The notes below the pieces were generated by a model. That model was given only the letters and a program-made list of their open reading frames with translations, did no database searches and was not told the DNA's origin. A DNA stretch of 64,000 bases, taken from assembly GCA_029582165.1 (NCBI GenBank), contig CM055890.1, positions 4,659,044 through 4,723,043 of the forward strand, read 5' to 3'. The stretch comes from Portulaca oleracea (taxonomy: Eukaryota; Streptophyta; Magnoliopsida; Caryophyllales; Portulacaceae). Shown here one piece after another: positions 52,074 to 64,000 of this stretch. The translations under genes were made by a program, and so were the position numbers. How positions within the stretch are numbered: the stretch's first letter is position 1; the number at the start of each line of letters is the position of its first letter.

Positions 52074-55000
52074 AAAATTTAAAGCTGAGTAATTAAAAAC
52101 TTTATATCTAATTAGCAAAATTAAAAATTTAAATATTAAAAATTAGATATAAACAAATCTCTAGTATCATATTATATATGATATTATATATATAATGTAC
52201 ACATTTTTTTTCTTCAATTTAAAATTTTTAACTTAAATAATAAATAATAAATAAAAGTTGCTATCAACTTATTTAGGATTGTTCATCAATTATACATTAT
52301 TATCCCAAATTCATGTAATTTACATTTGCATCACATTCATATATGATCAAATTTACCAAATATTTGACCTTTATAAACATAAAATATAACCACAAATCAA
52401 CACAAAAACAATTAATAACCAACAAATCCAACAGAAATCGAATAGATATTGATTCAAACAATCAAATTAATATAAATCAATTATATACTCGAGAATGCAA
52501 GTAAATTTGACAAATAAAAAAAAAATCAATAAAAAAAATATATTCTTAGAAGTAAATTATCTTTAGTTATATTTAACACTCAAATAATTTAACATTAAGT
52601 AAATACAAAAAAATCTTAGATAATAAAAATATTGAACTGATTATTGAAACAATTTACAATTCATAATTTTTCATGAATTACAACTAATATTATATAAATT
52701 TACTTTAATGTAAAAAATATCAATATATCTTTTCTTTTCCGATCCCACGTGAGCTCACCTTAACCCCGCCTTAACTAGTGGCGAATCCTGGAATTAAATT
52801 TAATGGGTTCAAAATTCAAAGTTGAGTATTTGAAAACTTAATATCTAACTAGCAAAATTTAAAAAATAAATATTAATAATCAGATATAAACAAATAACAA
52901 GTATCATATGATATATATTATTATATATATGATGTACTCAATTACTTTTTCAATTTTAATATTTTATCTTAAATAATAAATAATAAATAAAAGTTGCTAT
53001 AAACTTATTTTAGATTATTCAACAGTTACACTTGATTAACCCAAATTCAAATTATTTGTATCACATTCTAATATGATCAAATTTTCCAAATATTTTAGTT
53101 GCATAAACATAAAATATTATTGATCGAACAATAACCACAAGTCAACACAAAAAAAAAGTTATGACCAACAAATGCAACAGAAATCGAATATATATTGATT
53201 CAAACCACCAAATTAATCTAAATTAATTAAATACTGGAGAATGCTATTAAATTTGACAAATAAAAATAGAAATAAATCTATAAATAGAAATTATATTTTC
53301 TTAAAATTAAACTATATTTAGTTATATTTAACACTCGATAAAATTAAAATTTAGTAAAATCAATAAAATCATAGCTAATAAAAATATGGAATTGATTATT
53401 GAAACAATTTACATTTCATGACTTTTCGTTAATTATAACAAAAATTATATAAAATTTACATTAATGCAAAAATAACAATATATCTTTTTTTCCGAACCCT
53501 CGTGAACTCACCTTAACTCCGCCCTAACTAGAGACGAATCCTGGAATTAAGTTTAATGGGGTCAAAATTTAAAACTTAGTAATTGAAAACTTTATATCTA
53601 ATTAGAAAAATTAAAAATTTAAATATTAAAAATTAGATATATACAAATCTCTAGAAACATATTATATATGATATTATATATATAATGTACACATTTTTTT
53701 TCTTCAATTTTAACATTTTAACTAAAATAATAAATAATAAATAAAAGTTGCTGTCAACTTATTTAGGATTGTTCATCAATTATACCTTATTAACCCAAAT
53801 TCATGTAATTTGCATTTGCGTCACATTCATATATGATCAATTTTTCCAAATTTTTGAGCTTTATAAACATAAAATATAACCACAAATCAACACAAAAACA
53901 ATTAATAACCAACAAATGCAATAGAAATCGAATAGATATTGATTCAAACAATCAAATTAATATAAATTAATTAAATACTCGAGAATGCTAGTAGACTTGA
54001 CAAATAAAAATAAAATAAATCTATAAATAAAAAATATATTTTCTTTGAAGTAAATTATCTTTAGTTATATCTAACTAGCAAAATTTAAAAGTTAAATATT
54101 AAAAATTAGATATAAACAAATAACAAGAATCATATGATATATAATATTATATATATAATATTCTCAATTACTTCTTCAATTTTAATATTTTATCTTAAAT
54201 ATTAATTAATAAATAAAAGTTGCTATAATTTTTTTAAGATTATTCAACAATTACACCTTATTAACCCAAATTCATGTTATTTGCATAACATTCCGATATG
54301 ATAAAGTTTTCCAAATATTTTAGTTGTATAAACATAAAATAATATTGATCGAACAACAACCACAAATCAATAACAAAACAAGTAATGACCAACAAATGCA
54401 ACAGAAATCGAATATATATTGATTCAAACAATCAAATTAATCTAAATTAATTAAATTCTAGAGAATGCTAATAAATATTAAACATAAAAATAGAAATAAA
54501 TCTGTAAATAGAAATTATATTTTCTTAGAATTAATCTATCTTTAGTTATTTTTAACACTCCATAAAATTAAAATTAAGTAAAATCAATAAAATCATAGCT
54601 AGTAAAAATATTGAATTGATTATTGAAACAATTTACATTTCATGACTTTTCATTAATTATAACAAATAGTATATAAAATTTTCTTTAATGCAAAAAAAAA
54701 CAATATATCTTTTTTTTACGACCCCACGTGAACTCACCTTAAGTCCGCCCTAAGTAGAGACGAATCCAAGAATTAAGTTTAATGGGGTCAAAATTTAAAG
54801 CTGAGTAATGGAAAAGTTTATATCTAATTAGCAAAATGTAAAATTTAAATATTATAAATTAGATATAAACAAATCTCTAGTATCACATTATATATGATAT
54901 TATATATATAATGTAGACATTTTTTTCAACAATTTTAACATTTTACCTTAAATAATAAATAATAAATAAAAGTTCTTATCAACTTATTTAGGATTGTTCA

Positions 55001-55499
55001 TCAATTATACCTTATTAACCCAAATTAATGTAATTTTCATTTGCATCACAATGAACATGATCAAATTTTACAAATATTTGACCTTTATAAACATAAAATA
55101 TATCCACAAATCAACACAAAAAAAAAATAATAACCAACAAATGCAACAGAAATCGAATAGATATTGATTCAAACAATCAAATTAATATAAATTAATTAAA
55201 TACTCGAGAATGCTTGTAAATTTGACAAATAAAAATAAAAATAATTTTATAAAAAAAGTATATTTTCTTAGAAATAAATTATCTTTTGTTATATTTAACA
55301 CTCAACAAAATTAACATTAAGTAAATACAAAAAAATCTTAGATAATAAAAATATTGAAATGATTATTGAAACAATTTACAATTCATGATTTTTCATGAAT
55401 TATAACAAATATTATATAAATTTACTTTAATATAAAAAATATCAAAATATCTTTTTTTTTAGAACCCACGTGAATTCACCTTAACTCCGCCTTAACTAG

Positions 55500-55545
55500 A
55501 GGCGAATCTCTAGTATCATATTATATATATAATGTACTCGATTAC
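55500..55545 (+). repeat. Box-proximal deletion with M1-to-M2 switch
   Basis: Directly after GGCGAATC the sequence jumps to the M1 phrase 'tctagtatcatattat', skipping about 115 bp. It then continues after the A+T palindrome as M2 ('gtactcgattacttc'). 'aatctc' could serve as microhomology at the first joint; the palindrome itself is the second. Confidence 0.7.
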
Positions 55546-57121
55546 TTCTTTATTTAAATATTTTATCTTAAAAATTAATAATAAATAAAAGTTGCTATAA
55601 ACTTATTTAAGATTATTCAACAGTTACACCTTATTAACCCAAATTCAAGTTATTTGTATCACATTCAGATTTTCAAAATATTTTTGTTGTATTAACATAA
55701 AATATAATTGATCAAACAAAAACTACAAATCAACACAAAAACAAGTAATGACCAACAAATGCAACAGAAATCGAATATATGTTGATTCAAACAATCAAAT
55801 TAATCTAAATTAATTAAATACTAGAGAATGCTATTAAATTTGATAAATAAAAATAGAAATAAATCTATAAATATAAATTATATTTTCTTAGAATTAATAT
55901 ATATTTAAATATTGTTCATCAATTATACCTTATTAACCCAAATTCATGTAATTTGCATTTGCGTCACATTCATATATGATCAAATTTTCCAAATATTTGA
56001 CCTTTATAAACATAAAATATAACCACAAATCAACACAAAAACAATTAATAACCAACAAATGCAACAGAAATCGAATAGATATTGATTCAAACAATCAAAT
56101 TAATATAAATTAATTAAATACTCGAGAATGCTAGTAGACTTGACAAATAAAAATAAAAATAAATCTATAAATAAAAAATATATTTTCTTAGAAGTAAATT
56201 ATCTTTAGTTATATTTAACACACAACAAAATTAACATTAAGTAAATACAAAAAAATCTTAGATAATAAAAATATTGAACTGATTATTGAAACAATTTACA
56301 ATTCATGATTTTTCATGAATTATAACAAATATTATATAAATTTATTTTAATGTCAAATATATCAATATATATATTTTTTTCCGATCCCACGTGAACTCAC
56401 CTTAACTCCGCCTTAATTAGAGGCGAATCTTGGAATTAAATTTAATGGGATCAAAATTTAAAACTGAATAATTGAAAACTTAATATCTAACTAGCAAAAT
56501 TTAAAAATTAAATAATAAATGAAACAAGTATCATATGATATATAATATTATATATATGATGTACTCAATTACTTTTTCAATTTTAATATTTTATCTTAAA
56601 TATTAAATAATAATTTAAAGTTGCTATAAACTTATTTAAGATTATTCAACAGTTACATATTATTAAGCCAAATTCAAGTTATTTGTATCACATTAAGATA
56701 TGATCAAATTTTCCAAATATTTAAGTTGTATAAACATAAGATATTATTGATCGAACAACAACCAAATCAACATAAAAACAAGTAATGACCAACAAATGCA
56801 ACAAAAATCAAATATATATTGATTCAAACAATCAAATTAATCTAAATTAATTAAATACTAGAGAATGCTATTAAATTAGACAAATAAAAATAGAAATAAA
56901 TCTGTAAATAGAAATTATATTTTCTTAGAATTAAACTATCTTTAGTTATATTTAACACTCCATAAAATTAAAATTAAGTAAAATCAATAAAATCATAGCT
57001 AATAAAAATATTGAATTGATTATTGAAACAATTTACATTTCATGACTTTACATTAATTATAAAAATAGTATATAAAATTTACTTTAATGCAAAAATAACA
57101 ATATATCTTTTTTTCCGACCC

Positions 57122-60100
57122 CAGGTGAACTCACCTTTACTCCCCCCTAACTAGAGACGAATCCAGGAATTAAGTTTAATGGGGTCAAAATTTAAAGCTG
57201 AGTAATTGAAATCTTTATTTCTAATTAGAAAAATTTAAAATTTAAATATTAAAAATTAGATATAAACAAATCTCTAGTATCATATTATATATGATATTAT
57301 ATATATAATGTACACATTTTTTTCCTTCGATTTAAAATTTTTAACTTAAATAATGAATAATAAATAAAAGTTGCTATCAACTTATTTAGGATTGTTCATC
57401 AATTATACACCTTATTAACCCAAATTCATGTAATTTACATTTGCATCACATTCATATATGATCAAATTTTCCAAATATTTGACCTTTATAAACATAAAAT
57501 ATAACCACAAATCAACACAAAAACAATTAATAACCAACAAATGCAACAGAAATCGAATAGATATTGATTCAAACAATCAAATTAATATAAATTAATTAAA
57601 TACTCGAGAATGCTAGTAGATTTGACAAATAAAAATAAAAATAAATCTATAAATAAAAAATATATTTTCTTAGAAGTAAATTATCTTTAGTTATATTTAA
57701 CACTAAACAAAATTAACATTAAGTAAATACAAAAAAAATCTTAGATAATAAAAATATTTTTTTAAATTGAATGGGATCAATATTTTTTTTTCCGATCCCA
57801 CGTGAACTCACCTTAACTCCGCCTTAATTAGAGGCGAATCTTGGAATTAAATTGAATGGGATCAAAATTTAAAATTGAATAATTGAAAACTTAATATCTA
57901 ACTAGCAAAATTTATAAATTAAATATTTAAAATTAGATATAAACAAAAAACAAGTATCATACGATATATAATATTATATATATGACGTACTCAATTACAT
58001 TTTATATTTTAATATTTTACCTTAAATATTAAATAATAAATGAAAGTTGCTATAAACTTATTTAAAATTATTCAACAGTTACATATTATTAAGCCAAATT
58101 CAAGTTATTTGTATCACATTCAGATATGATCAAATTTTCCAACTATTTTAGTTGTATAAACATAAGATATTATTGATCGAACAACAACCACAAATCAACA
58201 TAAAAACAAGTAATGACCAACAAATGCAACAGAAATCAAATATATATTGATTCAAACAATCAAATTAATCTAAATTAATTAAATACTAGAGAATGCTATA
58301 AAATTAGACAAATAAAAATAGAAATAAATCTATAAATAGAAATTATATTTTCTTAGAATTAAACTATCTTTAGTTATATTTAACACTCCATAAAATTAAA
58401 ATTAAGTAAAATCAATAAAATCATAGCTAATAAAAATATTGAATTGATTATTGAAACAATTTACATTTCATGACTTTACATTAATTATAACAAATAGTAT
58501 ATAAAATTTACTTTAATGCAAAAATAACAATATATCTTTTTTTTCCGACCCCAGGTGAACTCACCTTAACTCCGCCCTAACTAGAGACGAATCCAGGAAT
58601 TAAGTTTAATGGGGTCAAAATTTAAAGCTGAGTAATTGAAATCTTTATATCTAATTAGCAAAATTTAAAATTTAAATATTAAAAATTAGGTATAAACAAA
58701 TCTCTAGTATCATATTATATATGATATTATATATATAATGTACACATTTTTTTCCTTCAATTTAAAATTTTTAACTTAAATAATGAATAATAAATAAAAG
58801 TTGCTATCAACTTATTTAGGATTGTTCATCAATTATACACCTTATTAACCCAAATTCATGTAATTTACATTTGCATCACATTCATATATGATCAAATTTT
58901 CCAAATATTTGACCTTTATAAACATAAAATATAACCACAAATCAACACAAAAACAATTAATAACCAACAAATGCAACACAAATTCAATAGATATTGATTC
59001 AAACAATCAAATTAATGTAAATTAATTAAATACTCGAGAATGCTAGTAAACTTGACAAATAAAAATAAAAATAAATCTTTAAATAAAAAATATATTTTCA
59101 TAGAAGTAAATTATCTTTAGTTATATTTAACACTCAACAAAATTAACATTAAGTAAATACAAAAAAAATCTTAGATAATAAAAATATTGAACTGATTATT
59201 GAAACAATTTACAATTCATGATTTTTCATGAATTATAACAAATATTATATAAATTTACTTTAATGTCAAAAATATCAATATATCTTTTTTTTCCAAACCC
59301 ACGTGAACTCACCTTAACTCCGCCTTAATTAGAGGCGAATCTTGGAATTAAATTTAATGGGATAAAAATTTAAAATTGAATAATTGAAAACTTAATATCT
59401 AACTAGCAAAATTTATAAATTAAATATTTAAAATTAGATATAAACAAAAAACAAGTATCATACGATATATAATATTATATATATGACGTACTCAATTACA
59501 TTTTATATTTTAATATTTTACCTTAAATATTAAATAATAAATGAAAGTTGCTATAAACTTATTTAAAATTATTCAACAGTTACATATTATTAAGCCAAAT
59601 TCAAGTTATTTGTATCACATTCAGATATGATCAAATTTTCCAACTATTTTAGTTGTATAAACATAAGATATTATTGATCGAACAACAACCACAAATCAAC
59701 ATAAAAACAAGTAATGACCAACAAATGCAACAGAAATCAAATATATATTGATTCAAACAATCAAATTAATCTAAATTAATTAAATACTAGAGAATGCTAT
59801 TAAACTAGACAAATAAAAATAGAAATAAATCTATAAATAGAAATTATATTTTCTTAGAATTAAACTATCTTTAGTTATATTTAACACTCCATAAAATTAA
59901 AATTAAGTAAAATCAATAAAATCATAGCTAATAAAAATATTGAATTGATTATTGAAACAATTTACATTTCATGACTTTACATTAATTATAACAAATAGTA
60001 TATAAAATTTACTTTAATGCAAAAATAACAATATATCTTTTTTTTCCGACCCCAGGTGAACTCACCTTAACTCCCCTAACTAGAGACGAATCCAGGAATT

Positions 60101-63100
60101 AAGTTTAATGGGGTCAAAATTTAAAGCTGAGTAATTGAAATCTTTATATCTAATTAGCAAAATTTAAAATTTAAATATTAAAAATTAGGTATAAACAAAT
60201 CTCTAGTATCATATTATATATGATATTATATATATAATGTACACATTTTTTTCCTTCAATTTAAAATTTTTAACTTAAATAATGAATAATAAATAAAAGT
60301 TGCTATCAACTTATTTAGGATTGTTCATCAATTATACACCTTATTAACCCAAATTCATGTAATTTACATTTGCATCACATTCATATATGATCAAATTTTC
60401 CAAATATTTGACCTTTATAAACATAAAATATAACCACAAATCAACACAAAAACAATTAATAACCAACAAATGCAACACAAATTCAATAGATATTGATTCA
60501 AACAATCAAATTAATGTAAATTAATTAAATACTCGAGAATGCTAGTAAACTTGACAAATAAAAATAAAAATAAATCTTTAAATAAAAAATATATTTTCAT
60601 AGAAGTAAATTATCTTTAGTTATATTTAACACTCAACAAAATTAACATTAAGTAAATACAAAAAAAATCTTAGATAATAAAAATATTGAACTGTTTATTG
60701 AAACAATTTACAATTCATGATTTTTCATGAATTATAACAAATATTATATAAATTTACTTTAATGTCAAAAATATCAATATATCTTTTTTTTCCAAACCCA
60801 CGTGAACTCACCTTAACTCCGCCTTAATTAGAGGCGAATCTTGGAATTAAATTTAATGGGATCAAAATTTAAAATTGAATAATTGAAAACTTAATATCTA
60901 ACTAGCAAAATTTATAAATTAAATATTTAAAATTAGATATAAACAAAAAACAAGTATCATACGATATATAATATTATATATATGACGTACTCAATTACAT
61001 TTTATATTTTAATATTTTACCTTAAATATTAAATAATAAATGAAAGTTGCTATAAACTTATTTAAAATTATTCAACAGTTACATATTATTAAGCCAAATT
61101 CAAGTTATTTGTATCACATTCAGATATGATCAAATTTTCCAACTATTTTAGTTGTATAAACATAAGATATTATTGATCGAACAACAACCACAAATCAACA
61201 TAAAAACAAGTAATGACCAACAAATGCAAGAAATCAAATATATATTGATTCAAACAATCAAATTAATCTAAATTAATTAAATACTAGAGAATGCTATTAA
61301 ACTAGACAAATAAAAATAGAAATAAATCTATAAATAGAAATTATATTTTCTTAGAATTAAACTATCTTTAGTTATATTTAACACTCCATAAAATTAAAAT
61401 TAAGTAAAATCAATAAAATCATAGCTAATAAAAATATTGAATTGATTATTGAAACAATTTACATTTCATGACTTTACATTAATTATAACAAATAGTATAT
61501 AAAATTTACTTTAATGCAAAAATAACAATATATATTTTTTTTCCGACCCCAGGTGAACTCACCTTAACTCCGCCCTAACTAGAGACGAATCCAGGAATTA
61601 AGTTTAATGGGGTCAAAATTTAAAGCTGAGTAATTGAAATCTTTATATCTAATTAGCAAAATTTAAAATATAAATATTAAAAATTAGATATAAACAAATC
61701 TCTAGTATCATATTATATATGATATTATATATATAATGTACACATTTTTTTCCTTCAATTTAAAATTTTTAACTTAAATAATGAATAATAAAGAAAAGTT
61801 GCTATCAACTTATTTAGGATTGTTCATCAATTATACACCTTATTAACCCAAATTCATGTAATTTACATTTGCATCACATTCATATATGATCAAATTTTCC
61901 AAATATTTGACCTTTATAAACATAAAATATAACCACAAATCAACACAAAAACAATTAATAACCAACAAATGCAACAGAAATCGAATAGATATTGATTCAA
62001 ACAATCAAATTAATATAAATTAATTAAATACTCGAGAATGCTAGTAGACTTGACAAATAAAAATAAAAATAAATCTATAAATAAAAAATATATTTTCTTA
62101 GAAGTAAATTATCTTTAGTTATATTTAACACTCAACAAAATTAACATTAAGTAAATACAAAAAAATCTTAGATAATAAAAATATTGAACTGATTATTGAA
62201 ACAATTTTTAATTCATGATTTTTCATTAATTATAACAAATATTATATAAATTTATTTTAATGTCAAATATATCAATATATTTTTTTTTCCGATCCCACGT
62301 GAACTCACCTTAACTCCGCCTTAATTAGAGGCGAATCTTGGAATTAAATTTAATGGGATCAAAATTTAAAATTGAATAATTGAAAACTTAATATCTAACT
62401 AGCAAAATTTATAAATTAAATATTTAAAATTAGATATAAACAAAAAACAAGTATCATACGATATATAATATTATATATATGACGTACTCAATTACATTTT
62501 ATATTTTAATATTTTACCTTAAATATTAAATAATAAATGAAAGTTGCTATAAACTTATTTAAAATTATTCAACAGTTACATATTATTAAGCCAAATTCAA
62601 GTTATTTGTATCACATTCAGATATGATCAAATTTTCCAACTATTTTAGTTATATAAACATAAGATATTATTGATCGAACAACAACCACAAATCAACATAA
62701 AAACAAGTAATGACCAACAAATGCAACAGAAATCAAATATATATTGATTCAAACAATCAAATTAATCTAAATTAATTAAATACTAGAGAATGCTATTAAA
62801 CTAGACAAATAAAAATAGAAATAAATCTATAAATAGAAATTATATTTTCTTAGAATTAAACTATCTTTAGTTATATTTAACACTCCATAAAATTAAAATT
62901 AAGTAAAATCAATAAAATCATAGCTAATAAAAATATTGAATTGATTATTGAAACAATTTACATTTCATGACTTTACATTAATTATAACAAATAGTATATA
63001 AAATTTACTTTAATGCAAAAATAACAATATATATTTTTTTTCCGACCCCAGGTGAACTCACCTTAACTCCGCCCTAACTAGAGACGAATCCAGGAATTAA

Positions 63101-64000
63101 GTTTAATGGGGTCAAAATTTAAAGCTGAGTAATTGAAATCTTTATATCTAATTAGCAAAATTTAAAATTTAAATATTAAAAATTAGATATAAACAAATCT
63201 CTAGTATCATATTATATATGATATTATATATATAATGTACACATTTTTTTCCTTCAATTTAAAATTTTTAACTTAAATAATGAATAATAAATAAAAGTTG
63301 CTATCAACTTATTTAGGATTGTTCATCAATTATACACCTTATTAACCCAAATTCATGTAATTTACATTTGCATCACATTCATATATGATCAAATTTTCCA
63401 AATATTTGACCTTTATAAACATAAAATATAACCACAAATCAACACAAAAACAATTAATAACCAACAAATGCAACAGAAATCGAATAGATATTGATTCAAA
63501 CAATCAAATTAATATAAATTAATTAAATACTCGAGAATGCTAGTAGACTTGACAAATAAAAATAAAAATAAATCTATAAATAAAAAATATATTTTCTTAG
63601 AAGTAAATTATCTTTAGTTATATTTAACACTCAACAAAATTAACATTAAGTAAATACAAAAAAATCTTAGATAATAAAAATATTGAATTGATTATTGAAA
63701 CAATTTTTAATTCATGATTTTTCATTAATTATAACAAATATTATATAAATTTATTTTAATGTCAAATATATCAATATTTTTTTTTCCGATCCCACGTGAA
63801 CTCACCTTAACTCCGCCTTAATTAGAGGCGAATCTTGGAATTAAATTTAATGGGATCAAAATTTAAAACTGAATAATTGAAAACTTAATACCTAACTAGC
63901 AAAATTTAAAAATTAAATATTAAAAATTAGATATAAACAAAAAACAAGTATCATATGATATATAATATTATATATATGTTGTACTCAATTACTTTTTCAA
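57122..64000 (+). repeat. Homogenised M1-M2 dimer block (~1.5 kb), right end open
   Basis: Boxes before each M1 begin at 57122, 58552, 60053, 61550 and 63049, with steps of 1430 (one deletion), 1501, 1497 and 1499 bp. All five read CAGGTGAAC instead of CACGTGAAC, a change absent from the other boxes I read. M2 copies share 'catacgatat', 'tatgacgtactc' and 'acatattattaagcc'. Units at 58552 and 60053 also share 'cacaaattcaatag' and the 'ccaaacccacgtg' box, so they form the closest pair. The last M2 is cut by the window end. Confidence 0.93.
57755..57795 (+). repeat. M1 3' end replaced by a templated insert
   Basis: M1 breaks after 'gataataaaaatattttt' and loses about 70 bp, including the hairpin. 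In their place are 19 bp (57762-57780, ttaaattga then atgggatcaa) followed by the T run and box. The same 19 bp occur at 57847-57865 just past the box, with the local variant 'attgaatggg' (others 'atttaatggg'). The insert was copied from this very neighbour. Confidence 0.8.

Larger units (their letters stand above)
50525..57121 (+). repeat. Diverged and scrambled M1/M2 block
   Basis: Boxes are near 50525, 51267, 52009, 52747, 53501, 54727, 55468 and 56387. Dimers at 50525-53500 are intact but diverged. At ~54070 an M1 passes directly from 'ctttagttatat' into an M2b start 'ctaactagcaaaa', with no box between (spacing ~1225). At 55463-56384 an M2 passes into an M1 at ~55908 ('atatatttaaa' to 'tattgttcatc'), again without a box. 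Several boxes are degraded ('ccctcgtg' at 50524 and 53498). Confidence 0.8.
921..64000 (+). repeat. Satellite DNA array, ~745-bp monomers, head-to-tail, right end open
   Basis: The whole interval is tandem copies of a unit of about 740-752 bp. The clearest marker is the CACGTGAACTCACC / TTAACTCCGCC box, which recurs near 1564, 2315, 3059, 3719, 4473, 5217 and so on to 63045 and 63789, over 80 times. All copies are in plus orientation and I saw no inverted copy. Two families alternate. M1 follows a 'gaccccacgtg' box and ends at a 'gatcccacgtg' box; M2 does the reverse. They share the same layout throughout but differ at many fixed positions. The DNA is A+T-rich with stop codons in all frames. 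The size is about four times a nucleosomal repeat, but no internal subrepeat was seen. A centromeric, pericentromeric or subtelomeric location cannot be told from sequence alone. Confidence 0.97.

Noticed and set aside
921..64000. CRISPR-like or LTR-retrotransposon arrangement
   Set aside because: Units are contiguous with no short spacers, no long terminal repeats, no primer-binding site or polypurine tract, and no reverse-transcriptase or integrase coding sequence.

Overview
The window is plant nuclear DNA, most likely from a eudicot. About 0.9 kb of single-copy sequence at the left edge runs into a satellite array that fills the other 63 kb and continues past the right edge. The plant assignment rests on the left edge: a TGGGCC (site II) element, a TATA-like box and two AAACCCTAA-type telo-boxes upstream of a C/T-rich leader, the arrangement of many plant housekeeping and ribosomal-protein promoters. 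I cannot name the species. No intact protein-coding gene is supported anywhere.

The array (about 921-64000) is A+T-rich, has no coding capacity, and all copies lie in the same orientation. Its unit is about 740-752 bp. Each unit carries one G+C-richer box with CACGTGAAC, CTCCGCC and GGCGAATCC motifs, followed by about 680 bp of A+T-rich DNA. There are two main monomer families. M1 (about 740 bp) has a short hairpin near its 3' end and motifs such as 'ttgctatcaac'. M2 (about 750 bp) has 'ttgctataaac' and 'aaattaaaattaagt'. A third form, M2b, is an M2 variant that follows an M2.

Region by region: (1) 921-8501 is irregular M1-M2 dimers of about 1.5 kb with deletions and chimeras. (2) 8502-37236 is a regular trimeric higher-order repeat, M1-M2a-M2b, of about 2.24 kb in 13 copies. 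Inside it, nine monomers (three trimers) form a second-level repeat of about 6.73 kb, present three times at 10741-30922. (3) 37237-50524 is older, more diverged DNA that includes two copies of a five-monomer unit of about 3.75 kb. Each of those copies carries the same foreign 76-bp insert of about 50% G+C. (4) 50525-57121 is diverged and scrambled, with two missing boundary boxes. (5) 57122-64000 is a young dimer block of about 1.5 kb, marked by CAGGTG in place of CACGTG in every M2-to-M1 boundary.

The main observation for follow-up is the boundary box. Its two halves look like the abutting ends of a terminal-inverted-repeat transposon: GGCGAA...AGG...AGTT...TGGGGTC on one side, and the reverse complement of the other side gives GGCGGA...AGG...AGTT...TGGGGTC. 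This suggests the satellite arose from head-to-tail copies of a non-autonomous DNA transposon, later expanded through nested rounds of amplification. Several breakpoints also carry short insertions copied from neighbouring units, a mark of template switching. Unit boundaries are placed by eye and are good to a few bases at CACGTG boxes, less elsewhere.
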